This document shows positions 43,852 to 53,623 of a DNA stretch of 64,000 nt, piece after piece. The DNA lies in contig NZ_CP186334.1 in assembly GCF_049347105.1 (NCBI RefSeq), positions 4,216,001-4,280,000 of the forward strand, written 5' to 3'. Source of the DNA: Gaoshiqia hydrogeniformans. GTDB lineage: Bacteria; Bacteroidota; Bacteroidia; Bacteroidales; Prolixibacteraceae. The position numbers and the translations under genes were made by a program. Each line of letters opens with the position of its first letter. The first letter of the stretch is position 1. Below the pieces are notes generated by a model, which searched no databases, was not told the DNA's origin, and saw only the letters and a program-made list of their open reading frames with translations.

Positions 43852-44610
43852 TTGAAACAACGCTATTTTGTTGAGTTAGCTTATAACGGTACCCGTTTTC
43901 ATGGTTGGCAGGTACAACCAAATGCCAAAAGCGTACAGGAGGTGTTGGAATTTGCCCTGAGTACCATCTGCCGCGAAGAAATTGCAGTGACCGGAGCCGG
44001 CCGTACGGATACCGGGGTGCATGCCGGTTATTATGTTGCACATTTTGATTCGGAAAAAGAAACGCTCGACCATCCGGATTTTGCTTATAAACTGAACCGT
44101 TTTTTGAATGCCGACCTGGTAATTTTCCGTTTGACGAAAGTTGGTCCCGAAGCCCATGCCCGCTTCGACGCGGTTTCGCGCACTTATCATTACTTTATCA
44201 ACCGGCAAAAAGATCCTTTTTCTCAGGAAACCTCCTGGTATTACCTGCGCAAACTGGATGTGGATAAAATGAATGAAGCTTGTGCTGTTTTGTTTGATTA
44301 TGAAGATTTTACCAGTTTTAGTAAGTTGCATACCGATGTAAAAACCAATTTCTGTAAAATTTACGAAGCTGCATGGAAACAGCAGGGAAGCCGCTTGGTT
44401 TTTACGATAAAAGCCGATCGTTTTCTCCGGAATATGGTGAGGGCCATTGTTGGGACGATGGTTGAAATTGGCCAGCATAAACTGACGATTAACGACTTTC
44501 GCCGGATTATTGAAGCCAAAGACCGGGGCGCTGCGGGCGCTTCCGCTCCGCCGGAAGGACTTTTTTTGGCCGATATCGCTTATCCGGAACCGGTATTCCG
44601 ACGGATTTGA
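43852..44610 (+). CDS. truA: tRNA pseudouridine(38-40) synthase
   Basis: A 252-residue enzyme that makes pseudouridine in the anticodon arm of tRNAs. GAGRTDTGVHA contains the catalytic Asp, and KQRYFVELAYNGTRFHGWQ is the family start, with RNMVRAIVGTMVEIG near the end. No ATG fits: TTG 43852 gives the expected length and has AAAGGA 6 nt upstream. The frame is open back to 43759, but the extra 31 residues do not match the family. The gene is divergent from moxR. Confidence 0.9.
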   Translation: MKQRYFVELAYNGTRFHGWQVQPNAKSVQEVLEFALSTICREEIAVTGAGRTDTGVHAGYYVAHFDSEKETLDHPDFAYKLNRFLNADLVIFRLTKVGPEAHARFDAVSRTYHYFINRQKDPFSQETSWYYLRKLDVDKMNEACAVLFDYEDFTSFSKLHTDVKTNFCKIYEAAWKQQGSRLVFTIKADRFLRNMVRAIVGTMVEIGQHKLTINDFRRIIEAKDRGAAGASAPPEGLFLADIAYPEPVFRRI

Positions 44611-44622
44611 GAAGCCGGATGT

Positions 44623-45489
44623 TTATAATAAACCGGCAATTGAGGTTAAGTCGTCCACCTTATCCTGAAAGCCTTGCGCATCGTAGGCTTCAATTAGGCT
44701 TTCGATGAGTTTTTTAATCACAACGCGGTCCTCGCAGGGCTCGTAAAAAATTTCTTCGTTGATCTGTTCATTTTTCTTTAGAAAAAATTCAATCTCTTTT
44801 CGTCCGATAATTGCGCCCCGGTTTGACGGATTAATGTAAAACAATACCGGCGACGGATAATCTTCGCCATGCGCTTTTCTGGCGGTTTCAGGATCGACAT
44901 AGGCCAGGAGCGGATTGCGGGGAAAATCAATAAGCTGCACCGGGAAGCTAAGCTCCCGGGCGACCAAGGTATATAAAATGGCAATGGATACTGCATTCCC
45001 TTTTTTGGTTTCGAGTAATTGGTTGAGGTAGCAATTCTGAGGCGATTGCAGGTTGCTCAGGTTGATGGTAAACTTGTTGACATCGTAAAATATGTGATTC
45101 AGGATCGTCACTTTCTCAATCGATGTGAGCTTGTTGCTGATCTCGAGCCAAACGTCGCTGCTGATCTTTCTGATCTTGTTTTTGATCGTTTTCAGCTTTA
45201 ACTCCGGATATTGATACTGACTAATCAGGAAAAATCCCTCGAACAGATCTACCTTTTCCTGTTTGGACCAATTTCTGATTTTCCTGCGGGTATCGGCAAA
45301 CTGAATTTGCTGGATCAGGTTTTCAATTCGGTTTTGCATTAATTCATCCAGGCTGGTTTCCCATACCTGTTCCAACTGGTCGATGATTTTTATATCTTCC
45401 TGTAACAACTCTTTCTCAACCATCCGGTAAACCGCCTGATCCGGGTCGTCCAGCAAAGCGATTAACGCCTGTAATTTTTCTTCTTTCAT
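44623..45489 (-). CDS. SirB1-type transglutaminase-like protein
   Basis: A 288-residue protein. The first 120 residues are helical and repeat-like (ALLDDPDQAVYRMVEKELL). The central part, LSNLQSPQNCYLNQLLETKKGNAVSIAILYTLVARELSFPVQLIDFP, matches the Transglut_core2 (SirB1) family, which keeps the order of the transglutaminase core but often has altered catalytic residues. Its function is unknown. It ends 13 nt from the convergent truA stop and follows the nucleoside phosphorylase gene. Confidence 0.8.
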   Translation of the reverse strand: MKEEKLQALIALLDDPDQAVYRMVEKELLQEDIKIIDQLEQVWETSLDELMQNRIENLIQQIQFADTRRKIRNWSKQEKVDLFEGFFLISQYQYPELKLKTIKNKIRKISSDVWLEISNKLTSIEKVTILNHIFYDVNKFTINLSNLQSPQNCYLNQLLETKKGNAVSIAILYTLVARELSFPVQLIDFPRNPLLAYVDPETARKAHGEDYPSPVLFYINPSNRGAIIGRKEIEFFLKKNEQINEEIFYEPCEDRVVIKKLIESLIEAYDAQGFQDKVDDLTSIAGLL

Positions 45490-45502
45490 CCTGCTTGCCT
45501 GA

Positions 45503-46372
45503 TTATGATGTTAACCGGTCCAGTATCAATTTGATTAATTTTTTCATTTCTTTATGGTAATCGCCATTGGCATTTTTGCTTAATCGGTTGGCAATAATCA
45601 GGCAAACCGTTAAGGCATGATGGCCCAACAGGGCTGCCAACCCGTAAATGGCCGAACATTCCATTTCGTAATTGGTAATTTTATAGTGGCCGTAGCTAAA
45701 CGATTCAATTTTTTTATTGATTTCAGGATCAATGATTTCCAGTCGCAGAACCCGTCCCTGCGGACCGTAAAATCCCGGGGCTGAAATCGTTACGCCGGCA
45801 GTGAATTCACCGTTGGCGATTTTATCATACAAGGTTTTTGAGCAATTGACAACATAGGGCGAAGTTAGAATCGGGTTCCAGTTAACATGGGCTTTGAACC
45901 GGTTTTCAAAATCGGCTTCCGAAACCAGGTTCCGGTCGGCGTAAAAATTAAGCAAACCGTCAAACCCGATGGCCTTTTCAGACAGGACAAACGAATTCAG
46001 GTCCAGAAAATCCTGTAATCCGCCCGATGTGCCGATACGGATGATGTTCAGCGAGCGCTTCACAGGCTTAATTTCCCGGGTTTTGAAATCGATATTTACC
46101 AAAGCGTCCAGTTCGTTCATCACAATATCGATATTGTCGGTACCAATCCCGGTCGAAACAACGGTAATCCGCTGATTGTTATAAACGCCGGTAACAGAAA
46201 CGAACTCCCTGTTCCGAACTTCGGTTTCAACAACAGAAAAGAAAGCCGAAATCATCTCAACCCGTCCCGGATCGCCAACCAAAAGTACATGATCTGCCAG
46301 TTGTTCAGGTTTCAGATGCAGGTGGAAAATACTCCCATCCTGATTAATAATGAGTTCGGAAGGACCTATCAT
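45503..46372 (-). CDS. Nucleoside phosphorylase (uridine phosphorylase-like)
   Basis: A 289-residue member of the PNP/UDP phosphorylase family. VLLVGDPGRVEMIS is the phosphate-binding loop, ITVVSTGIGTDNIDIVMNEL and IIRIGTSGGLQ are the next conserved blocks, and TNYEMECSAIYGLAALLGH holds the ribose-binding Met-Glu pair. It salvages nucleosides by phosphorolysis; whether uridine or purine is preferred is not clear. Confidence 0.88.
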   Translation of the reverse strand: MIGPSELIINQDGSIFHLHLKPEQLADHVLLVGDPGRVEMISAFFSVVETEVRNREFVSVTGVYNNQRITVVSTGIGTDNIDIVMNELDALVNIDFKTREIKPVKRSLNIIRIGTSGGLQDFLDLNSFVLSEKAIGFDGLLNFYADRNLVSEADFENRFKAHVNWNPILTSPYVVNCSKTLYDKIANGEFTAGVTISAPGFYGPQGRVLRLEIIDPEINKKIESFSYGHYKITNYEMECSAIYGLAALLGHHALTVCLIIANRLSKNANGDYHKEMKKLIKLILDRLTS

Positions 46373-46538
46373 GTCAGATTTTATTTTTGAATATCTCCAA
46401 AACTAGCTAAAAAATCGAATCAGACGGCAAGGCTTTGGGGTTTATCGCCGATGGTTTTTACTTTTATTAACCATGAACAGGCTGAAATTAGGCAAAATCC
46501 GTTATTTTTACAGAAATCATAATTGAAAACTTACCACG

Positions 46539-47354
46539 ATGAATTCCTTAAAAAAATCTTACCTCATCATTGCCGCAGTTGTATTTGTTGTGCTGATCAT
46601 TTTTGGAAGCAACATGTTTGTCACGATTCAGCCCGGCGAGCGGGCGATCGTTTTTCGTCCGTTCAGTTCGGGACTGGACAAGGAACACATTTACATTCCA
46701 GGTTTTCACATTGTTGCTCCGTGGAATGAAATGATTGTTTACGATGTGAAAGAACAGCAGCGGGAAGAGACCATGGATGTGCTGGATAAAAACGGTTTGT
46801 CGTTAAATGTCGACGTATCGGTCAGGTTTAACCCCATGTACAACCAGATCGGTTACCTGCACGAAATATTCGGGAAGCGGTTTATTGAACAACTGATTAT
46901 TCCCGAAGTCCGTTCATCGGTCCGTCAGGTAGCAGGTCGGTATACTGCCGAAGAAATTTATTCGACGAAACGAAGCGAAGTGGAATCTTCCATTATCAAC
47001 GAGACGAAAGAGATTCTTGAAGCAAACAATATCGACATGCGTGCCTTGCTGATCCGTTCCATCAACCTGCCTGATCAGATCCGGATTGCTATTGAAAACA
47101 AACTGAAACAGGAGCAGGAAGCGCTTGCCTACCAGTTCAGGCTGACCCGGGAAACATCGGAGGCTGAACGTAAACGTATTGAAGCGGAAGGTATTGCTGC
47201 ATTTAACCGGATTATTAACTCCAGTTTGACGGATAATATTTTGAAACAACGTGGTATTGAAGCTACACTCGATTTGGCCCAATCGCCGAATGCAAAAGTT
47301 GTGGTGGTAGGAAGCGGAAAAGACGGACTCCCGCTGATTCTTGGAAATAACTAA
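46539..47354 (+). CDS. SPFH/prohibitin-family membrane protein
   Basis: A 271-residue protein with one N-terminal membrane helix (LIIAAVVFVVLIIFGSNMF) and an SPFH domain (VTIQPGERAIVFRPFSS, IYIPGFHIVAPWNEMIVYDVKEQ) over about residues 25-190, then a charged helical region (EQEALAYQFRLTRETSEAERKRIEAEG) that forms coiled coils. This is the bacterial prohibitin layout, forming ring complexes on the membrane that guide proteases. It is monocistronic, followed by a large inverted repeat. Confidence 0.9.
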   Translation: MNSLKKSYLIIAAVVFVVLIIFGSNMFVTIQPGERAIVFRPFSSGLDKEHIYIPGFHIVAPWNEMIVYDVKEQQREETMDVLDKNGLSLNVDVSVRFNPMYNQIGYLHEIFGKRFIEQLIIPEVRSSVRQVAGRYTAEEIYSTKRSEVESSIINETKEILEANNIDMRALLIRSINLPDQIRIAIENKLKQEQEALAYQFRLTRETSEAERKRIEAEGIAAFNRIINSSLTDNILKQRGIEATLDLAQSPNAKVVVVGSGKDGLPLILGNN

Positions 47355-47362
47355 ACACGTAT

Positions 47363-47467
47363 GAGGCTGTATCAGAAGTCCTTAATCTTTGAGAATCTAG
47401 GCTTCCCGTCCGGCAACTTCCGGACAGGATGACTCTGTTAAGGACTTTTGATACAGCCTCTTTTTTT
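47363..47467 (+). terminator. Large inverted repeat with terminator function
   Basis: Arms of 23 nt, 47363-47385 and 47438-47460, pair with only one G-T step; they begin GAGGCTGTATCA and end TGATACAGCCTC, followed by seven T. The 52-nt middle carries its own hairpin (GTCCGG with CCGGAC). As a transcript end this is very strong; its size and nested structure suggest a small mobile-type palindrome that was adopted as a terminator. Confidence 0.85.
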
Positions 47468-47472
47468 ATGGC

Positions 47473-47967
47473 ATGAAAAAAATACTCAATGTGCACCTGA
47501 ACGACGATCCGGATCAATACCAATGTATTGGATGTTCGCCCCACAACCCGATCGGGATAAAACTGGAATTTTGGGATGAAGGGGAAGGACTTTATGCCGA
47601 ATGGCTTCCGCGTCGTGAGTTTATGGGCTGGGTTAACGTGTTACACGGAGGGATTCAGGCCACGCTGCTCGACGAGATAGCGGCCTGGGTGGTGTATACC
47701 AAATGCCGGACAGCAGGAGTTACGACGGAGATGCAGGTTAAATACACGAATCCGGTTTATACCAACCAGGGAAAAGTTGTCCTGCGTGGCCGCTTGCTGG
47801 AACAAAACAAACGGATTGCTACGATCCTGGCTCAATTGTTTAATGCCGAAGGTATCTTGTGCACCGAGGCAAGAATCAACTATTTTATTTACTCCGAAAA
47901 TGTGGCCCGTAAGAAGTTTCATTATCCGGGTGTTCAGGCGTTTTATGAGCAAACGAGGAATGATTAA
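47473..47967 (+). CDS. PaaI-type hotdog-fold thioesterase
   Basis: A 164-residue hotdog-fold protein. MGWVNVLHGGIQATLLDEIAAWV is the family signature with the catalytic acidic residue in the long helix, then TTEMQVKYTNPV. This group hydrolyses acyl-CoA thioesters; the natural substrate is unknown. The N-terminus has C-x-x-C-x-P-H-N-P (CIGCSPHNP), seen in a Bacteroidota subgroup. The ATG is 6 nt after the T-tract of the terminator. Confidence 0.85.
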   Translation: MKKILNVHLNDDPDQYQCIGCSPHNPIGIKLEFWDEGEGLYAEWLPRREFMGWVNVLHGGIQATLLDEIAAWVVYTKCRTAGVTTEMQVKYTNPVYTNQGKVVLRGRLLEQNKRIATILAQLFNAEGILCTEARINYFIYSENVARKKFHYPGVQAFYEQTRND

Positions 47968-48020
47968 CAGAAGATATCCGGGAGTTTGAGACAAACTCAG
48001 CCGAATCCGGTATCGCTGTA

Positions 48021-51000
48021 TCAACGGGAAGCAGCTGTATTTTTCTTCCGGAACAGGCGGGTGAATTTTGCCCACAGTTCGTCAAAGGTGTCGTAATTTT
48101 CGCGGTACACAAGCCCGATTCCCTGCGTATAGGGCGAGGTTTCGTAAATAATATTGGTATTGGAATGATTGTAGGCTTTAAACTGTAATTTCCCGTTGCG
48201 GGTGAGTTTTACGTTAATGTCGAAGTCGCCCACAATGTTTGCATTGTTGGCGGCCACGGCCTGCGTACTGTTATTGCCGATGTTGCCGTTTACCGTAACC
48301 CGGTCGTTGAAAATCTGTGTGCTCAGGGCCAGTTCAATCTCGTCGTTACTCATCTGGCTGCCCGGGCGGTAATTTACACCGATGTCGAAATCGTTGCTGA
48401 TTTGAGACAGCCAGTTACTCAGCTGGTTCGAGAATAGTTCGCTGGAGGTTGTCCCCACCAGGTTCGGATTCGATGCTTCGTACGACCCCCGCAGGTATTC
48501 CGGCGTATAAAAACGCCCCAGTACCAGCAACGACAGAATCTGCCGGTTCATATCTTCTTCGGTGCTGAAAAATTGCCTGACTTGCTCTTCAATTATTTTT
48601 TCTGCCGAAGGGAAGGCAATGTCAAACGCGATGGACGGATTATTCAGATTATCGGTCAGTAGAATTTTACAATTAACCGGGATGCGCATGTTCTGGTCAA
48701 TGTACTCATTTGTTCCGGCAAATAACTCATTTAATGTGGCCCGTAGCCGATAGATCGCGCTCAGGCTGATATCGGCATTGTAAGGGTCACCGCTCCACCT
48801 GATGGACCCTCCCTGTTCGATTTCAAATTTTTTGTTAATCACATTTTGCAGGGTAAACAGGTAGTCTCCTTTTTCCACATGAAAGGTCCCGGACATGTTG
48901 ATATTAAAATCAGGATCAATTTCGATCTGAAGGTTACCGTTTCCCTGCGACCTGATCATATCGCCGATCTGCGAATTATAGATTAACTGGAACCGGGCGT
49001 CGGGACTGATATCGACATCGAAGTTCATCCAGGTTTTTGATCTGCTTTTAGGCAAAATCCGTTCCTTGCCGACAACAGAATCTTTGCTGTTGATAAAGCG
49101 GATGAAGTCATACACCTGAGCCTCCTTATCGTAATCGAGCGATATGTTGATGGTAGTGCCATTCATTGTCCGGGCAGAGCCGTTCAGCCAGATTTCCGAT
49201 CCTTTTCCGGTAATATGCAGCAAACCGTTCGCATATATTTTCCCGTAAAACTGTTCGTTGTGGCGGGAAGTGGTGTTGATGGCCAGAAATCTGGACGACT
49301 GAAGCCGGAGGTCGTAGTCCATATTTTCAAAATTATCGTGCCGGATCGATCCGTTGAAGGTGCCTTTGTCTCCTTCGAAATCATAAACTGTAATCTGGTC
49401 AAAAACGATGGAGTCGCCCCTGAATTTGACCAGATCGCTGAAATAATAGCTCATTTGCAGATAGTCGAGCGAAAATCCGGCATTGTGCCCGTAAACGTCT
49501 CCCCGCATCAGTATTTTATCTGGTTTCCCGTAGATTTTAATTTCGCCGGTTGCATTGCCGTGGATATTGCTAAAACTGTTTTCGAGAACAGGTTGAAGTA
49601 CGGTTAAGGACAAATTATCGACATTCACCGTAAAGTCGAGACTGTCGCGCGAGGGCATATAACTTCCATAACCATATAAAACCTGCTGGTTGTTGTTGTC
49701 AACAATTAATTCCGATTGTAACGATTGCGAAGGCCGGTCCCATTTGCTCAGGATGCTGATGTTGCCAATTTCTCTTTCCCCGTATTTAAAATCTCTGATT
49801 TTTAGATCTGACATGATTAGCGCTTTCTCATAAATATCGAAAACACTGGCGGTGCCGCTTAATAAACCCTGGAAATTGAGCTTTTTATCGACAATCAGAT
49901 TCAGGTTGTTCAGGTTGAACTCGTTTACTTTCAGGTTGATGCGTTCGCTTTTGTCCTTCGAAATGACTCCGTCGAGTGCAAAATACTGTTTATTGTTGGA
50001 AATGACGAAGTTGTTTACTTCAATCCGCGACGAGTCAATTTTAATGGCCGAGGGTTGAATGGTCCATAAGGTATCGGCCAGATAGATTTTGGTAGGCAAA
50101 ACTGACAGGTTGACCTGCGGTTCACCGGCTGTTTCCATCGAGAAATTAGCTTTCGTTTCAATTTCCCCGCTGTAGGTTCGGATATCGTAATTGTTCCAGA
50201 CCACTTTGGCATGCATATCGTTATTTTTTGCATCGGAGAGGAAAGCCAGATTGTATAGTTTTTGTCCGTTGCTGGTCTGGAACTCTTCGAGCCGGCTTTT
50301 TACGCTAAGTTGTTCATCCGAGTGAAGGGATAATGAATATCCTTTAAAAACCATGTCGTTGTATTCAATCAGGGGAACCTCGGTGTAAAGATCGATCTGA
50401 TGCTTTTTTTCATCAAACCGGCCGAGTATATTGGACGGACTGATATACAGGTTCGGAAAAAGAGTTTGCGTGACGGGGTCGGCGTTTTTGATGTCTACAT
50501 CAAAACTGAAGTTGTTTAAACCCGGGGTTGCCTGGTATTCAATGCCCGAGGCAGGGAGATAATGGTGAATCAGGTTTTCAAAGCCCTGTTTGATAGTCAC
50601 AAACGAATACGACCCTTTGATATCCAAATCGATAAAGTCGGACCGGAGCTGCAGATTTCTAACCTGATCGGTAAAGGTCGAAATAATCAGGCTGTTTAAT
50701 AGAAAGAAATCGTTTTCGTTCGCATACAAACCGTCATCGAACCAGATGGTCCCGTTCAGATTGTCGATGCTGTTCCCGGTAAAGTTGGCCTTCATGTCTA
50801 AGGTGAGGTCCGAATTCCGATATTTTTTATCAATATTCAAAGCCACCAGGTTAGCCCGGTTGAGCAAAAGCTCAAAGTCGAAAACCGGTATTTTCGGGTT
50901 CAGGTCAACTTTCCCGGCAAAGCGCGCTTTCAGGTTTTTATCGTCAATACTTAAATCTCCTTCAAATTTCTGGTCTTGCAGCTGACCGTCGAGGATGATG

Positions 51001-52370
51001 TTTTTATATTGGTAAGAATTACAAAATATACTGTCGATTACCCCGTCAATATTGGCCGTGAAGTTTTTTCGGGCCTTTTGATAACGTCCGTTAATTTGTC
51101 CGTTAAATGTAATGCCCCCCAACTCTTTCGCATGCAACAACCGGCCTAAACCAAAATTTACCGTTTTTAAATGTCCTTTTATTTCCAGCGAATTGTTGGC
51201 CGACGGGTTGAATGACAGGTCGGTGTCGAGTCGCCCGAAGTTGGATCTCATGGAGCCGTAGGCTACAAAATCGCTCCAGAACCCCGAAAAATTTCCCCGG
51301 TATTGAATGATACCGGCGTCGTATAAAAAATCGGGGATATCGGGGTATTTTCCTCCGGCTGAATCCGGCAATCTGATTTTGCCGATATCCCTGAAATCGG
51401 TCGTCATGTTTTTCAGGTCGAGATACATGTAGGATTCTTCAATGTTCGGGAGTCCGTTGATGTAAAAATCACAACTCAGGCTCGAATAATTACCAAAAGA
51501 GATGGCAAGATCCTTGGCTTTCAGGTCTTTCATTGTGCCGTAAATATGGCCCGACAAGTTCATCTCCAAATCCATTCCTTTCAGTGACGGTACAAATTGC
51601 GAAAGGTCCCGGAAATCGAGAACCGATTCATTTAACTCCAGGTCAACTTCAGAATAAGTCAGATCTTTCCCTTTTTCGAGGTTGGTCTGGTCGATCGTGA
51701 AATTGGCATCTGCGATTTTTGAATTTGGGGTAATCAGCTTTAAATCGTTCAGTTTGATGATATGTTGGTACGAAACGAAGTTGACACTCAATTCATTTAA
51801 TGTGAATGATTTATTGTCATCAAAGCTAAGTTGATTGATTCGGAAAGATATGGAATCCTGATGCAAATGCAGGTCCGTCAGGTCGAGCTGTATATTATAC
51901 AAGTCGATCAGATGAACACCTTCTTTCTGGAGATAGGAATACCCCAAACGGGTATCGTTAAAGGTAAAATTCCGGCACGAAATATCCCAGCTTTGCGTTT
52001 GATCTTCTTTTTTCGGTTTTCGAAGGGCATCAATCAAGAATTTGTAGTTTGGCAAGTGATCTTCATCCAGCGATACGTACATCCGGGTGTCCAGTAAAGC
52101 CAATGACGATAAGCTCACGTTTCTTCGTTTCAGACTGAATTTGTTAATTGAAGCAACCAGTTTATTTACATAGAAAAGCGTATCCGCTTTTTGATCTTCG
52201 ATGAGCACTTCATTCAGAATAACTTTGTTGAAAAAAGCAATGTCGACCCGCTTAATGCTGATTTTTGCATTTAATTTTTCAGACAGGTGTCCGGTGATCC
52301 GGCTGGCAATAAATGTTTGAACGACGCTTGTCTGAAAAGCCAGAAAAAGCGATAACATAAGCGCCGCCAA
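48021..52370 (-). CDS. tamB: TamB-like translocation/assembly module protein (AsmA-like, DUF490)
   Basis: A 1449-residue protein with an N-terminal membrane segment, a very long stretch of beta-strand repeats (typical lipid-groove bridge proteins), and a C-terminal DUF490 domain (about 1080-1420) with IAFDIAFPSAEKIIEEQVRQFFSTEEDMNRQILSLLVLG near its centre. TamB-like proteins span the periplasm and help phospholipid transport and outer-membrane assembly. The start is uncertain: the first start-type codon in frame is TTG 52370, but 14 further codons (to 52412) encode KKSVKISLWVLG, the expected basic start of the signal anchor, with no ATG, GTG or TTG. Confidence 0.9.
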   Translation of the reverse strand: MAALMLSLFLAFQTSVVQTFIASRITGHLSEKLNAKISIKRVDIAFFNKVILNEVLIEDQKADTLFYVNKLVASINKFSLKRRNVSLSSLALLDTRMYVSLDEDHLPNYKFLIDALRKPKKEDQTQSWDISCRNFTFNDTRLGYSYLQKEGVHLIDLYNIQLDLTDLHLHQDSISFRINQLSFDDNKSFTLNELSVNFVSYQHIIKLNDLKLITPNSKIADANFTIDQTNLEKGKDLTYSEVDLELNESVLDFRDLSQFVPSLKGMDLEMNLSGHIYGTMKDLKAKDLAISFGNYSSLSCDFYINGLPNIEESYMYLDLKNMTTDFRDIGKIRLPDSAGGKYPDIPDFLYDAGIIQYRGNFSGFWSDFVAYGSMRSNFGRLDTDLSFNPSANNSLEIKGHLKTVNFGLGRLLHAKELGGITFNGQINGRYQKARKNFTANIDGVIDSIFCNSYQYKNIILDGQLQDQKFEGDLSIDDKNLKARFAGKVDLNPKIPVFDFELLLNRANLVALNIDKKYRNSDLTLDMKANFTGNSIDNLNGTIWFDDGLYANENDFFLLNSLIISTFTDQVRNLQLRSDFIDLDIKGSYSFVTIKQGFENLIHHYLPASGIEYQATPGLNNFSFDVDIKNADPVTQTLFPNLYISPSNILGRFDEKKHQIDLYTEVPLIEYNDMVFKGYSLSLHSDEQLSVKSRLEEFQTSNGQKLYNLAFLSDAKNNDMHAKVVWNNYDIRTYSGEIETKANFSMETAGEPQVNLSVLPTKIYLADTLWTIQPSAIKIDSSRIEVNNFVISNNKQYFALDGVISKDKSERINLKVNEFNLNNLNLIVDKKLNFQGLLSGTASVFDIYEKALIMSDLKIRDFKYGEREIGNISILSKWDRPSQSLQSELIVDNNNQQVLYGYGSYMPSRDSLDFTVNVDNLSLTVLQPVLENSFSNIHGNATGEIKIYGKPDKILMRGDVYGHNAGFSLDYLQMSYYFSDLVKFRGDSIVFDQITVYDFEGDKGTFNGSIRHDNFENMDYDLRLQSSRFLAINTTSRHNEQFYGKIYANGLLHITGKGSEIWLNGSARTMNGTTINISLDYDKEAQVYDFIRFINSKDSVVGKERILPKSRSKTWMNFDVDISPDARFQLIYNSQIGDMIRSQGNGNLQIEIDPDFNINMSGTFHVEKGDYLFTLQNVINKKFEIEQGGSIRWSGDPYNADISLSAIYRLRATLNELFAGTNEYIDQNMRIPVNCKILLTDNLNNPSIAFDIAFPSAEKIIEEQVRQFFSTEEDMNRQILSLLVLGRFYTPEYLRGSYEASNPNLVGTTSSELFSNQLSNWLSQISNDFDIGVNYRPGSQMSNDEIELALSTQIFNDRVTVNGNIGNNSTQAVAANNANIVGDFDINVKLTRNGKLQFKAYNHSNTNIIYETSPYTQGIGLVYRENYDTFDELWAKFTRLFRKKNTAASR

Positions 52371-52510
52371 TGTGCCCAGAACCCAGAGTGATATTTTGAC
52401 TGATTTTTTAATATTTTTGCCTTCCTGTATTTAAGGCAAAATAAACTAAATTCGGTGGATTTCGTTAAGTGTACTTGTGAAATATATTTAAAAATTGCAA
52501 CGAAAAATTA

Positions 52511-53548
52511 ATGGGACAATTACAGGATATTACAATTTTAGGAATCGAATCTTCCTGCGATGATACATCAGCTTCGGTGATCCGAAACGGATACCTGTTA
52601 TCGAACATCATTGCCAGCCAAAAGGTCCATGAAGCATATGGCGGCGTTGTGCCCGAACTGGCTTCGAGGGCGCATCAGCAAAACATTGTGCCCGTGGTTG
52701 ACCAGGCCATGAAGCAGGCAGGCGTGACGCGTGATGAAATCACGGCCGTTGCTTTTACGCGGGGACCGGGATTGCTGGGTTCGTTACTGGTTGGTACCTC
52801 CTTTGCCAAGGGATTTGCGTTGGCTTCGGGTATCCCGATGATCGATATTAATCATTTGCAGGGACACGTTCTGGCACACTTTATCCGGGAAAAGGATGTT
52901 GAATTCCGGGAACCCAAATTTCCGCATTTGTGCCTCCTGGTGAGCGGTGGAAATTCGCAGATTATCCTCGTAAAGGACTACCTGGAAATGGAGGTGATTG
53001 GACAGACCATCGATGATGCTGCCGGCGAGGCCTTTGATAAATGCGCCAAGGTGATGGGCATGCCCTATCCGGGAGGTCCCATGATTGACCGTTTGGCTAA
53101 AGAAGGAAATGCAGGTGCTTTTCAGTTTGCCAAGCCCCGTATTGCCGGGCTCGACTACAGTTTTAGCGGATTGAAAACCAGTTTCTTGTATTTTCTGCGC
53201 GACCGGTTGCAGGAGAATGAACATTTTATTGAAGAAAATAAACCCGATTTATGCGCCTCGCTGCAAAAAACCATCATCGATATTTTGATGGACAAACTGG
53301 TGAAAGCGGCCAAACAAACGGGTATCCGCGAGATAACGGTGGCCGGAGGGGTATCGGCTAATTCGGGACTGCAGAATGCCTTGCGAACCGAAGCGCAAAA
53401 GCGCCGGTGGAACCTGTTCATTCCCAAATTTGCCTTTACGATGGACAATGCCGCCATGATTGCCATTACCGGGTACTACAAATACCAAAAACGCGAGTTT
53501 ATCGGGCAGGATGCGATCCCTTTTGCCCGGATGAATATCAATGAATGA
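52511..53548 (+). CDS. tsaD: tRNA N6-adenosine threonylcarbamoyltransferase
   Basis: A 345-residue enzyme that adds threonylcarbamoyl to A37 of tRNAs reading ANN codons. GIESSCDDTSASV is the start, INHLQGHVLAHF carries the two metal-binding His residues, LVSGGNSQIILV and GGVSANSGLQNAL are the nucleotide-binding loops. Length is normal. The gene is divergent from tamB; a heptamer repeat follows its stop. Confidence 0.96.
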   Translation: MGQLQDITILGIESSCDDTSASVIRNGYLLSNIIASQKVHEAYGGVVPELASRAHQQNIVPVVDQAMKQAGVTRDEITAVAFTRGPGLLGSLLVGTSFAKGFALASGIPMIDINHLQGHVLAHFIREKDVEFREPKFPHLCLLVSGGNSQIILVKDYLEMEVIGQTIDDAAGEAFDKCAKVMGMPYPGGPMIDRLAKEGNAGAFQFAKPRIAGLDYSFSGLKTSFLYFLRDRLQENEHFIEENKPDLCASLQKTIIDILMDKLVKAAKQTGIREITVAGGVSANSGLQNALRTEAQKRRWNLFIPKFAFTMDNAAMIAITGYYKYQKREFIGQDAIPFARMNINE

Positions 53549-53559
53549 AGTTGGTGGAT

Positions 53560-53623
53560 TAGTCATTGGTCATTAGTCATTAGTCATTGGTGATTGTGGT
53601 TTGGAGCTTGGGGCATGGGGCAT
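53560..53623. repeat. Heptamer repeat element, inverted copy of the 16.2-16.4 kb island
   Basis: TAGTCAT, TGGTCAT, TAGTCAT, TAGTCAT and TGGTGAT lie in tandem at 53560-53594, then TTGGGGC and ATGGGGC at 53608-53621. Read on the minus strand the order is GCCCCAT words and then ATGACYA words, the same as at 16209-16399. It fills the gap between tsaD and the COG0523 gene. Confidence 0.88.
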
